5,731 nucleotides of DNA, from contig CAYMFM010000133.1 of the NCBI GenBank assembly GCA_964389685.1, positions 1-5,731 on the forward strand, in the 5' to 3' direction. Below the pieces are notes generated by a model. That model did not search any database and had not been told where the DNA came from. It was given only the letters and a program-made list of their open reading frames with translations. Positions 1 through 5,724 of this stretch are shown piece after piece (the stretch's first letter is position 1; every line of letters begins with the position of its first letter). Source of the stretch: G020353115 sp964389685. Lineage in GTDB: Bacteria; Bacteroidota; Bacteroidia; Bacteroidales; VadinHA17. A program made the translations under genes and the position numbers.

Positions 1-56
1 TAGAACAAAACACTAAAGCCGACCGCTTGCTCGGCGCCTTAGTTCCACCGATTATG
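1..56 (+). repeat. Integron attC recombination site 1 (short form)
   Basis: A compact site resembling the roughly 60-bp attC of aadA-type cassettes. The left box is TAGAAC at 1-6, cut by the window edge. Stem arms are CTAA 13-16 with TTAG 39-42 and GCCGA 18-22 with TCGGC 31-35. They enclose a loop at 23-30, with an asymmetric bulge (A17 against 36-38) of the kind integrases read as extrahelical bases. The right half CTTAGTTCCACCG matches the other two sites. The right core is GATTATG (50-56), where a GTT is expected, so the crossover point is degenerate. It closes a cassette lying to the left of the window. Identification rests on likeness to known attC sites and to sites 2 and 3; the TAAAGCCGACCG core is seen directly in all three. 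Confidence 0.78.
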
Positions 57-77
57 TAGAACAGAAATAATAGTTAG

Positions 78-418
78 ATGGCATTTGGAAATCCGGAATT
101 AGAATTGATTGATAATGTTGTTGGGGGCTTTGTCGTAAATTGAATAAGCCCAAAATCAAAGAACTCAGTATTGAGTTCCACATTGAAAAGCACGACGTGG
201 TGATATTCGAGATACGTCCAGCATATAATAAGCCAAATGAAACCGTGGAAATTCCTGTGGCAAAGTTTAAATACAATCGTACCAAAGATGAATGGTGGTT
301 GTATTGGATGAGAGCTGATTTGAAATGGCACAATTACCAACCATTATCATCTTCAGGAATTCTCAAAGAACTTGTAAATGAAGTACATGCTGATCCTTAT
401 GGATGTTTTTGGGGATAA
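78..418 (+). pseudogene. Frame-broken DUF3024 gene (whole extent)
   Basis: ATG at 78 opens a frame reading MAFGNPELELIDNVVGGFVVN before TGA at 141-143. This matches the usual DUF3024 start as I recall it (MAF, then IENVVGG-like, then CRxR). The rest of the family continues one base back, in the frame that ends at 418. Adding one G to the five-G run at 123-127 would join them as VVGGLCRKLNKPKIKEL, restoring the CR motif and giving a 113-aa protein of normal family length. The indel must lie between the TAA at 113-115 in the downstream frame and the TGA at 141, and this is the only homopolymer of four or more there. It is either a true frameshift mutation or a sequencing or assembly error. No strong Shine-Dalgarno precedes ATG 78. 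The function of DUF3024 is unknown; I recall it as frequent in integron cassettes. Confidence 0.8.
140..418 (+). CDS. DUF3024 domain protein, intact downstream frame
   Basis: This 92-codon frame can only start at TTG 140, which overlaps the TGA ending the upstream fragment (TTGA). No convincing ribosome binding site is seen; GGGGG at 123-127 is about 12 bases away. The protein carries most of DUF3024: IFEIRP near residues 22-27, PVAKFKY 39-45, the signature WMRADLKWHNY 56-66, and the C-terminal YGCFWG 87-92. It is soluble, with no signal peptide or membrane segment. The stop lies three bases before the left box of attC site 2, the tight gene-to-attC spacing typical of cassettes. I judge it the main part of a frame-broken gene rather than a separately designed short protein. 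Biochemical function is unknown. Confidence 0.75.
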   Translation: MNKPKIKELSIEFHIEKHDVVIFEIRPAYNKPNETVEIPVAKFKYNRTKDEWWLYWMRADLKWHNYQPLSSSGILKELVNEVHADPYGCFWG

Positions 419-421
419 TCT

Positions 422-521
422 ACATAACAAATCATTAAAGCCGACCGTGACGCATGTCACGCACTTTCCAGCATTGGCAAAGTCCGCGTCACGCTACGAC
501 CGCTGAGCTCCACCGTTATGC
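422..521 (+). repeat. Integron attC recombination site 2
   Basis: A 100-base site bounded by ACATAAC (422-428) and GTTATGC (515-521). The expected crossover falls after G515. The left half TTAAAGCCGACCG and right half GCTGAGCTCCACCG match sites 1 and 3. CGTGACGC at 446-453 pairs perfectly with GCGTCACG at 486-493. A smaller hairpin, CGTGAC 446-451 with GTCACG 456-461, competes with that long stem. The central part is clearly related to site 3 (shared GGCAAAG and CACGCTACG), so both probably belong to the same array lineage. It closes cassette A, just after the DUF3024 stop, and its right box begins cassette B. Confidence 0.85.
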
Positions 522-570
522 GCAGAGAAAATGTAAGAGAGATTATTAATAGTAGACAATTACAGTGAGG

Positions 571-602
571 ATCATACAACATAAACCTATATATTGTATG
601 AT
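571..602. promoter_or_regulatory. Perfect 9-bp inverted repeat, candidate operator
   Basis: ATCATACAA at 571-579 and TTGTATGAT at 594-602 are exact reverse complements, separated by 14 bases that contain TATATA (588-593). Arm centres are 23 bases apart, roughly two helical turns, which suits a dimeric winged-helix regulator; as RNA it could form a hairpin. It lies about 70 bases upstream of the DUF4062 gene, in the cassette's only untranslated leader. The downstream ATPase gene carries a winged helix, so autoregulation is a reasonable guess. I found no convincing -35/-10 pair; TTTACA at 604-609 has no well-spaced partner. Confidence 0.4.
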
Positions 603-674
603 GTTTACAGTATCTGAAGCTCGGGAGACGGACTATGCATTATAAGGGATTCTGGTAAAACTAGGTGAGTTACT

Positions 675-1148
675 ATGAAGCGAAAGCAAATATTCATCAG
701 CAGTGTTCAAAGTGAGTTTGTTCATACACGGGACAAGCTGGCCTCATTCATCAACAACGATCCCTACTGGAGCCAATTTTTCTATGCTTTTATCTTTGAG
801 AACCTCCCAGCCAGCCGGCGGAGTCCGGAAGACATCTATCTGGGTGAAATCAAAAAGTGTGCAATCTATTTGGGTATCTTTGGACTTCTTTATGGAAAGA
901 TGAACGAAAACAGGATTTCAACTACGGAACAGGAGTTTGACTACGCCATCCAAATAGGTCGTGATCCTCTGATTTTCATCAAGAAACTGACTCCGAAAGC
1001 GTGGCGCGCAAAACGTATGCAAGCACTCATCAGGAAAGCCAGTGCCCATACCTACACCTATTTCCGTAACACAGACCACCTCTGTAGCGAGGTCCAGAGA
1101 AGTTTGCTCTACTGGCAACAGGAACAGAACCGGAGGACTACACCATGA
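675..1148 (+). CDS. DUF4062 domain protein, first gene of the cassette B pair
   Basis: A 157-aa cytoplasmic protein consisting almost entirely of one DUF4062 domain. Visible hallmarks are a first strand IFISSVQSEF (residues 6-15), LPASRRSPEDIYLGEIKKC (44-62), the second core strand IYLGIFGLLYG (64-74), STTEQEFDYA (82-91), and LIFIK (99-103). These fit the Rossmann-like, TIR-like fold proposed for DUF4062; no enzymatic activity is established and no catalytic residues can be assigned. The start is supported by AGGTGAG at 663-669, five bases before ATG. It overlaps the following gene by four bases (ATGA), so the two are probably translated together. As I recall, a DUF4062 of this subtype is normally the N-terminus of one protein with a GHKL ATPase, so this looks like the detached N-terminal half. 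The DNA looks more GC-rich than cassettes A and C, suggesting separate origin. Confidence 0.8.
   Translation: MKRKQIFISSVQSEFVHTRDKLASFINNDPYWSQFFYAFIFENLPASRRSPEDIYLGEIKKCAIYLGIFGLLYGKMNENRISTTEQEFDYAIQIGRDPLIFIKKLTPKAWRAKRMQALIRKASAHTYTYFRNTDHLCSEVQRSLLYWQQEQNRRTTP
1131..1137 (+). promoter_or_regulatory. Internal Shine-Dalgarno for the ATPase gene
   Basis: CGGAGGA lies seven bases before ATG 1145, inside the last codons of the DUF4062 gene. It is the strongest ribosome binding site in the window and decides the start. The downstream frame is open further upstream, but a site this good at this spacing, together with the ATGA overlap, argues for genuine re-initiation rather than a sequencing frameshift. 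Confidence 0.7.
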
Positions 1149-2170
1149 AAAAACCCTTCTATCTAACACCGGTAAAAGGAGGTAAGTTGTCCGATATTGC
1201 AACGGGCCGCATAGATTGGTTTGTCGCTGAAGCCTCAATAAAGCGGAAGTTCAACTTCGAGACGACGCCGACGACGACGAATGTGCTGACCGAACTGAGT
1301 CTGATCGATAAGAGCCGACTTCTATATGCAGCACTAATGCTTTTCGGCAGGAAGCCTCAGCACTTTTGTCCGGCAGCTGTTGTAAAATGCTCCCATTATC
1401 ATGGCACTGAGGTGACGCGCCCGATCCCGAGCCACCAGGTCCTTGGAAATACCCTCTTCGAACAAGCCGACGCCGCGGCTGATTTTGTGCTCTCCCGCCT
1501 ATACCGTACCATCGGGGGACGAGAGGAGACCACGGTTGCCGAAGAGAAACTCGAAATCCCAAAAGAGGCAATTCGTGAGCTTATTGTCAATTCCATTGTA
1601 CACCGGGACTACGATTCTAATGCCTCTGTGCAGATCGACGTCTTCGCAGACCGTGTGGAAATCTTAAATCCAGGTGGGCTTCCCGACGAACTCACTATCG
1701 ACGACCTCATCAAGGAACACCTCTCAGTTCCAATTAATCCCTTTCTCGCCCGACCATTCTATCTGGCCGGCTACATCAACCAACTCGGCTACGGCACTCG
1801 GAACGTCGTCAAGTGGTGTCGGGAAGCAGGCCTTCCCGATCCAAAGTTCGATTCGACAAAGAACCGATTCCAGGTAACCGTTTGGCGCAATTGGTTCACC
1901 GATGATCGCATGAAGAGCCTGAATTTAAATGAGAGGCAGATCAAAGCTGTTCAGTTTCTCAAATCAAAATTCCGTATCACAAATATCGAATACCAGAAAC
2001 TGACCGGTGTATCGCGCGCGACTACCAAACGGGATCTCGATGAAATGTTAAAGCTGGGACTCATCAAACTCGAAGGGGCCGGCCGATCCGCACACTACCG
2101 ACTGACAGGAAATCGGCTCATTAATGGCTCAAATGGTCCACTCAACCATAAAAACGGAAATGGCTCATAA
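1145..2170 (+). CDS. GHKL-type ATPase with C-terminal winged helix (HATPase_c_4, 'RecG-like' family)
   Basis: A 341-aa cytoplasmic protein. Residues 1-135 match the region that follows AlbA_2 in Schlafen-type regulators, including YAALMLFGRKPQHF (61-74) and VKCSHYHGTEV (80-90). The GHKL ATP-binding part has the N-box EAIRELIVNSIVHRDY (141-156, key E145, N149, H153), the lid-proximal NPGGLP (175-180), and the glycine box LGYGTRNVV (214-222). Residues 262-322 form a winged helix, with recognition-helix candidate TGVSRATTKRDLDEM (287-301) and wing LEGAGRSAHYRL (309-320). The Asn/Gly-rich tail (324-341) comes from a short DNA repeat. These genes are often labelled helicase-like or transcriptional regulators; true helicase motifs are absent. 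It is probably an ATP-responsive DNA-binding partner of the upstream DUF4062 protein. Defence or stress roles are conjecture. Confidence 0.82.
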   Translation: MKKPFYLTPVKGGKLSDIATGRIDWFVAEASIKRKFNFETTPTTTNVLTELSLIDKSRLLYAALMLFGRKPQHFCPAAVVKCSHYHGTEVTRPIPSHQVLGNTLFEQADAAADFVLSRLYRTIGGREETTVAEEKLEIPKEAIRELIVNSIVHRDYDSNASVQIDVFADRVEILNPGGLPDELTIDDLIKEHLSVPINPFLARPFYLAGYINQLGYGTRNVVKWCREAGLPDPKFDSTKNRFQVTVWRNWFTDDRMKSLNLNERQIKAVQFLKSKFRITNIEYQKLTGVSRATTKRDLDEMLKLGLIKLEGAGRSAHYRLTGNRLINGSNGPLNHKNGNGS

Positions 2171-2190
2171 ATGGCTCAAATGGCTCACAC
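2111..2190. repeat. Degenerate AAATGGCTCA repeats spanning the ATPase stop codon
   Basis: TGGCTCA occurs exactly at 2125-2131, 2161-2167, 2172-2178 and 2181-2187. A variant CGGCTCA lies at 2114-2120 and a decayed copy, AATGGTCCA, at 2132-2140. Spacing among the clear copies is 9 to 11 bases where they are contiguous. The array encodes the INGSNG-like tail of the ATPase and continues past its TAA at 2168-2170, so the stop sits inside the repeat. Copy-number change could alter the tail length. Confidence 0.6.
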
Positions 2191-2242
2191 CTCTGACATC
2201 ATATGGAAGAAGTGAAATTATAACAAACATCAGCAAAACTGC

Positions 2243-2343
2243 GCATAACCATTCACTAAAGCCGACCGTATATGCGTGTCACGCTCTTCGCAGTAGAGGC
2301 AAAGCTCGCGCCACGCTACGGCGGCTTAATTCAACCGTTCAAT
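2243..2343 (+). repeat. Integron attC recombination site 3
   Basis: The left box is GCATAAC (2243-2249) and the right box is GTTCAAT (2337-2343), with crossover expected after G2337. The left arm at 2257-2278 pairs with the right arm CACGCTACGGCGGCTTA (2312-2328) over 17 base pairs. A2260, A2265 and TAT 2271-2273 are left unpaired, the extrahelical-base pattern typical of attC. Its outer parts closely resemble those of aadA-type attC sites (CATTCA, AAGCCGAC and GGCTTAATTCA-like elements). It closes cassette B, 73 bases after the ATPase stop. The 2171-2242 stretch between them holds only the end of the TGGCTCA repeats. Confidence 0.87.
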
Positions 2344-2360
2344 CGTCAAGCAGGATTTAT

Positions 2361-2400
2361 TCTGAAACCATTTGGAACAATCTGGAACCATATGAAACTA
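2361..2400. repeat. Four degenerate 10-bp tandem repeats
   Basis: Consecutive 10-mers are TCTGAAACCA, TTTGGAACAA, TCTGGAACCA and TATGAAACTA, with approximate consensus TCTGGAACCA. The two 20-base halves agree at 16 of 20 positions. The period equals about one helical turn, so a protein could meet the same face four times. It lies between attC site 3 and the permease gene, where no coding sequence is supported. Whether it is regulatory or a slippage product is unknown. Confidence 0.55.
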
Positions 2401-2463
2401 CTCTTTAATCAGCTCCTCAATCATCTCTTGATTATCCGGATAATGCGTTGTATATTTACTGTA

Positions 2464-2492
2464 TTGCCGATACTGGCAGTAGAATATATGTA
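2464..2492 (+). promoter_or_regulatory. Weak candidate promoter for the permease gene
   Basis: TTGCCG (2464-2469) and TATGTA (2487-2492) are 17 bases apart, about 55 bases before ATG 2546. The small palindrome TACTG-G-CAGTA (2471-2481) lies between them. The region is AT-rich, and alternatives such as TATATG (2485-2490) or TATAGT (2491-2496) are equally arguable. This is consensus matching only. Confidence 0.22.
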
Positions 2493-2545
2493 TAGTATCA
2501 AAACAGATACTTGTGTTTTTACTGCCGACAGGACATTATGTAATT

Positions 2546-4936
2546 ATGAAAGGGTTCGGATTCAAATCATTATTGGTGTCAATTAGAAGAGATGGATTCT
2601 TAGGGATACTAAATATTCTGGGATTGTCAATCGGTATAGCGATGAGTGTATTAGTTTTTTGGTATATCGGTCACAATGTATCCTTTGACACACATCACTC
2701 TGATATAGAAAATATATACCGCCTTGTTTCCAAAGATATAAATGACGGAAATCTATCGTTTGGTAATCCATTACCAATGGCTGATGCTGTTCGCTCTGAT
2801 TATCCGGAAGAAGGTATTGTTGCCGGTATATCATTGCCTTTTAGTTACCATGTAATTGTTAATCAGACTGAACTCGAAGTAAAAGCATCAGTTGCAGATG
2901 CTGAGATTTTTAAGATCCTGGATTATCGATTACAGGCTGGCTCATCTGAATCAGTACTTAGAGAACCCAATAATGCCATTGTCACAAATTCATGTGCAGA
3001 AAAACTATTTGGTACAGATAATCCTATCGGACAGGTTTTTTCTTTAAAATCCTTTGAAGGCGAAATACTCTTTAGTGTAAAAGGTGTGATGAATGATCAT
3101 CCCGGTAATTCAGAGTTCAAGCCAGAAATACTACTTTCATGGCAATCGATGTATCCTTCAGATTGGCGGGAAAAATGGTGGTGGGGAGGGACTTGCATAT
3201 TTATTAAAGCTGTTAACGCAAAACAAAAGGATAATCTTGAACAGAAAATCAATACTATCCTCGAAAGGCATAATGCGCCATTCATACAAAGGAGATACGA
3301 ATATCAACTTTTGCCCTTAAAGGGTTCACATTTCAGGACAGATATAGACAACGCTTTTTCCCCGGCAATTTCTTCCCGTTTGCTTTGGACATTGCGGATC
3401 GTAGCGTTGTTTATAATCACAATTGCCAGTATAAATTTTATAAATCTGGCATCCAGTCAATCGGAGAAGAATGCAAAGGAGACCGGTATTAGAAAAGTGG
3501 CCGGAGCATCGCAAAGTAATCTTATAAGGGTATTTTTGACAACAACTTTGCAAAAAGCCTTCATTGCAATGTTTCCGGCAATCGTTTTTGTCATTTTCCT
3601 TTCCGGGCCATTCAGAAACCTGGCTCAAATTGATAGTACCTCCCCTTTTAATGATCCAATGATATGGATTCTCATTGTAATCATGCTTTTGATAACAGGT
3701 CTGCTTTCGGGAATCTACCCTGCAATCTCATTGGCAAATAGCAAACCGGTTGCAGTTCTTTATAACAAACGGAAAGAGGTAACCTCCCTTGGGTATTTCA
3801 GAAAAATACTTATTGTAATTCAACTTGTAATTGCTAATCTTCTTATCATATCATCACTTCTCATCTTCAAGCAGATTTCATTCATGAAAAGGCATGATTT
3901 GGGATTTAACGCTAAAGGACTGGTTGCGTTGGAATTAGGCGATTTAGATAGTGATTGGGAAAGGAAGATTCAGAAAGTGAAGGTGCTTGAACAGGAAATA
4001 ATTAAAAAGAGTGTCAGTGCAGGTATATTGGATCTGTGCGAAACAGAGGCAATCCCAGGGTCAGGTATCAGAAACAAATTCACAGTATTCGAAACTGAGA
4101 ATTGGATCACCTTTTCAGTTATTTCCATAGGTGTCGATGAAAACTATTCTTCCCTTTTCAATATCCCCATAGTGGAGGGTAAAAACTTTGGGGACGATAT
4201 TGCTTCCGAAAAAGAAGCTATTCTGATTAATGAAACATTCATGCGTCTACTCGGCTGGAATACAATAGAAAATAGACAATTGGCACTTTTTAATAAGGAA
4301 AATACAATTCATGTTATAGGCGTATTTAAAGATGTTCATGTCAGTTCACTTAGCCAGGCAATTCCACCAATGATTTATCGATACAAAGAAAATTCCTACC
4401 CTGATTATATGGTTTTTCGTATAAATGATGAGAAGAAGCAAGTAGCACTGGCCCTGATACAAAATGAATGGCAGAAAATCGCAGGCGAAGAACCATGCAA
4501 AACATTTTCGGTAGCTGACAGTTTCAGAGGAATGTATGGAGGAGAAGAGAGGCTTTCTACAATTACCGGAGCTTTTTGTCTGATTGCAATTTTGTTGTCT
4601 TGTTTTGGGATATTAGCTCATGTTACTTACAGTATCCAGCGTAGAACGAAAGAAATAAGCATAAGAAAAGTGTTCGGTGCGAAAACCATACAAGTTATCA
4701 CTTTGCTTTATACAGAGATTGTTCATTGGTGCGTAGTGTCTTTTTTTATTGCCTTCCCGGTCTCTTATTTCATTATGAGTAAGTGGCTTGAGAATTTCGC
4801 CTACAAAACAATTTTCAGCTGGTGGGTATTTGTATTGTCTTTTATTTTGACATTCGGAATTGCTTTCTTAATTACAATTCTACAAACATGGAGGACAGCA
4901 AGGCGTAATCCGGTTGAAACGTTGCATTATGAATAA
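2546..4936 (+). CDS. Two-module MacB/FtsX-type ABC transporter permease
   Basis: A 796-aa inner-membrane permease of the MacB/FtsX superfamily. The order is: membrane segment 1 (about residues 19-40), periplasmic MacB-like core domain 1 (45-275), an FtsX block with segments near 279-304, 337-355 and 372-396, a second half opening with a segment at 418-442, core domain 2 (450-665), and segments near 671-695, 725-745 and 757-779. Coupling-type loops ETGIRKVAGAS (312-322) and KEISIRKVFGAK (702-713), plus the C-terminal RNPVETLHYE, are characteristic. Length and layout match Bacteroidota-type permeases of about 800 aa. ATG 2546 is preferred over GTG 2513, eleven codons upstream, because the N-terminus then starts as in relatives (MKGFGFKSLLVSIRR). 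AGGA at 2530-2533 is a weak, distant ribosome binding site. No ATPase gene is adjacent, so the partner and substrate are unknown. Confidence 0.9.
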   Translation: MKGFGFKSLLVSIRRDGFLGILNILGLSIGIAMSVLVFWYIGHNVSFDTHHSDIENIYRLVSKDINDGNLSFGNPLPMADAVRSDYPEEGIVAGISLPFSYHVIVNQTELEVKASVADAEIFKILDYRLQAGSSESVLREPNNAIVTNSCAEKLFGTDNPIGQVFSLKSFEGEILFSVKGVMNDHPGNSEFKPEILLSWQSMYPSDWREKWWWGGTCIFIKAVNAKQKDNLEQKINTILERHNAPFIQRRYEYQLLPLKGSHFRTDIDNAFSPAISSRLLWTLRIVALFIITIASINFINLASSQSEKNAKETGIRKVAGASQSNLIRVFLTTTLQKAFIAMFPAIVFVIFLSGPFRNLAQIDSTSPFNDPMIWILIVIMLLITGLLSGIYPAISLANSKPVAVLYNKRKEVTSLGYFRKILIVIQLVIANLLIISSLLIFKQISFMKRHDLGFNAKGLVALELGDLDSDWERKIQKVKVLEQEIIKKSVSAGILDLCETEAIPGSGIRNKFTVFETENWITFSVISIGVDENYSSLFNIPIVEGKNFGDDIASEKEAILINETFMRLLGWNTIENRQLALFNKENTIHVIGVFKDVHVSSLSQAIPPMIYRYKENSYPDYMVFRINDEKKQVALALIQNEWQKIAGEEPCKTFSVADSFRGMYGGEERLSTITGAFCLIAILLSCFGILAHVTYSIQRRTKEISIRKVFGAKTIQVITLLYTEIVHWCVVSFFIAFPVSYFIMSKWLENFAYKTIFSWWVFVLSFILTFGIAFLITILQTWRTARRNPVETLHYE

Positions 4937-4938
4937 GT

Positions 4939-4963
4939 TTATACAAGAAAACCAATTGTATAA
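4939..4963. other. 8-bp inverted repeat just after the permease stop
   Basis: TTATACAA (4939-4946) and TTGTATAA (4956-4963) are exact reverse complements around a nine-base loop, beginning two bases after the TAA. The stem is AT-rich and is followed by GAAAGGAAAG rather than a T-run, so it is a poor intrinsic terminator. It shares ATACAA/TTGTAT arms with the inverted repeat at 571-602. It may be an mRNA-end stabiliser, a weak operator, or chance. Confidence 0.35.
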
Positions 4964-4978
4964 GAAAGGAAAGCAATT

Positions 4979-5017
4979 ATGAAAATCCGATGGTTAATAT
5001 ACAGACATTTGCTCTGA
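4979..5017 (+). CDS. Possible 12-codon reading frame (MKIRWLIYRHLL)
   Basis: ATG 4979 has a good Shine-Dalgarno (AAGGA 4966-4970, eight bases upstream) and stops at TGA 5015-5017. The next gene begins 41 bases later. The peptide is basic and hydrophobic, like the first residues of a membrane protein. It could be a leader peptide, a remnant of a lost gene, or chance. Apart from this and the inverted repeat before it, nothing is seen between the permease and position 5058. Confidence 0.2.
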   Translation: MKIRWLIYRHLL

Positions 5018-5058
5018 AAAAATCAAAAAATCACTGACAGTAAATTGCGGAGAATAAA

Positions 5059-5697
5059 ATGAAAATTATTCAGCAGGTTTTTAGGGTTGTATTGATTTCT
5101 GTTCTATTATACTCAGTAATCATTATTCTTAGTCATCCACACAAGGCGTATTATGATGCTAATGATACTTTTATTTTTTCCATTGGCAACGCTCCTGATA
5201 GTATCAGATCAGAGATTATTGAGCAATTACACAAGTTTCAAGCAGGATATACAGACCGAGACACATCTCAAGTAAAAACTTTTATGGAACAACTTTTTTC
5301 TCAAGAAAGCCTCTTGATTCTCGGGACAATGCCTCATGAAATACTCATTGGCCGAGATAAATCTTCTAAACTGATCTTCAGTGATTGGAAATCTTGGGGG
5401 GATTGTACATTTCTTATGGATAATGCCTATATCTCAACATCAGGGAACGTGGCATGGATCTCGACAATTGGATATGTGAAATTCGATCTATCCCGGTTTT
5501 TGATTCTACCTTTACGGTTATCCGCAGTAATGATTAATGAAAATCACATCTGGAAATTTCAATACATGCAATTCCAGTTTGATTTGGATTTTACTTTTCT
5601 TTTAATAACTATAATGCTCTTGATAATATGGTTGACGGGGAGTCTAGTTATATTAACAATCATGATAGTAAAATTTTTTAGAAAAACTAATAAATAA
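5059..5697 (+). CDS. Membrane-anchored NTF2/SnoaL-like protein
   Basis: A 212-aa protein with an N-terminal membrane segment (about residues 7-25, without a clear signal-peptidase site), a soluble domain (about 50-175), and a second membrane segment (about 178-205) ending in the basic tail KFFRKTNK. The soluble part reads like an NTF2/SnoaL-like cone fold. It has a first helix IIEQLHKFQAGYTDRDTSQV (53-72), an ILIGRDKSSKLIFSDW stretch (95-110), and the alternating strands AYISTSGNVAWISTIGYV (123-140) and LRLSAVMINENHIWKFQYMQF (152-172), matching the usual family ending W-K-hydrophobic. GGAG at 5049-5052, six bases before ATG, supports the start. Two hairpin-like anchors would place the domain in the periplasm. 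It follows the permease on the same strand after 122 bases and could be co-transcribed. The fold assignment is moderate and the function unknown. Confidence 0.65.
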   Translation: MKIIQQVFRVVLISVLLYSVIIILSHPHKAYYDANDTFIFSIGNAPDSIRSEIIEQLHKFQAGYTDRDTSQVKTFMEQLFSQESLLILGTMPHEILIGRDKSSKLIFSDWKSWGDCTFLMDNAYISTSGNVAWISTIGYVKFDLSRFLILPLRLSAVMINENHIWKFQYMQFQFDLDFTFLLITIMLLIIWLTGSLVILTIMIVKFFRKTNK

Positions 5698-5724
5698 GGC
5701 TAATTTATATTTTATCATGAAATT

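Noticed and set aside
1148..1153. A6 run after the DUF4062 stop as a programmed slippage site fusing the two proteins
   Set aside because: The run begins at the last base of the TGA, so a ribosome in the first frame would terminate before slipping on it; the strong Shine-Dalgarno at 1131-1137 explains the junction better.
918..1238. Minus-strand open frame across the DUF4062/ATPase junction
   Set aside because: It is antisense to two well-supported genes, has no recognisable motif, and other minus-strand frames here are equally unconvincing.
1..2343. CRISPR array or transposon inverted repeats formed by the three related sites
   Set aside because: The units are far apart, of unequal length, in the same orientation, and fold as attC stems; there are no regular spacers, transposase or target duplications.
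2124..2408. Open + strand frame running through attC site 3 toward the permease
   Set aside because: It crosses the ATPase 3' end, the TGGCTCA repeats, the attC stem and the 10-bp repeats, and its translation resembles no family; it is open by chance.
2513..2545. GTG 2513 as start of the permease
   Set aside because: No Shine-Dalgarno precedes it, and the extra eleven residues are not typical of the family N-terminus; ATG 2546 fits better.
4939..4963. Intrinsic terminator after the permease
   Set aside because: The stem is AT-rich and is followed by purines, not a T-run.
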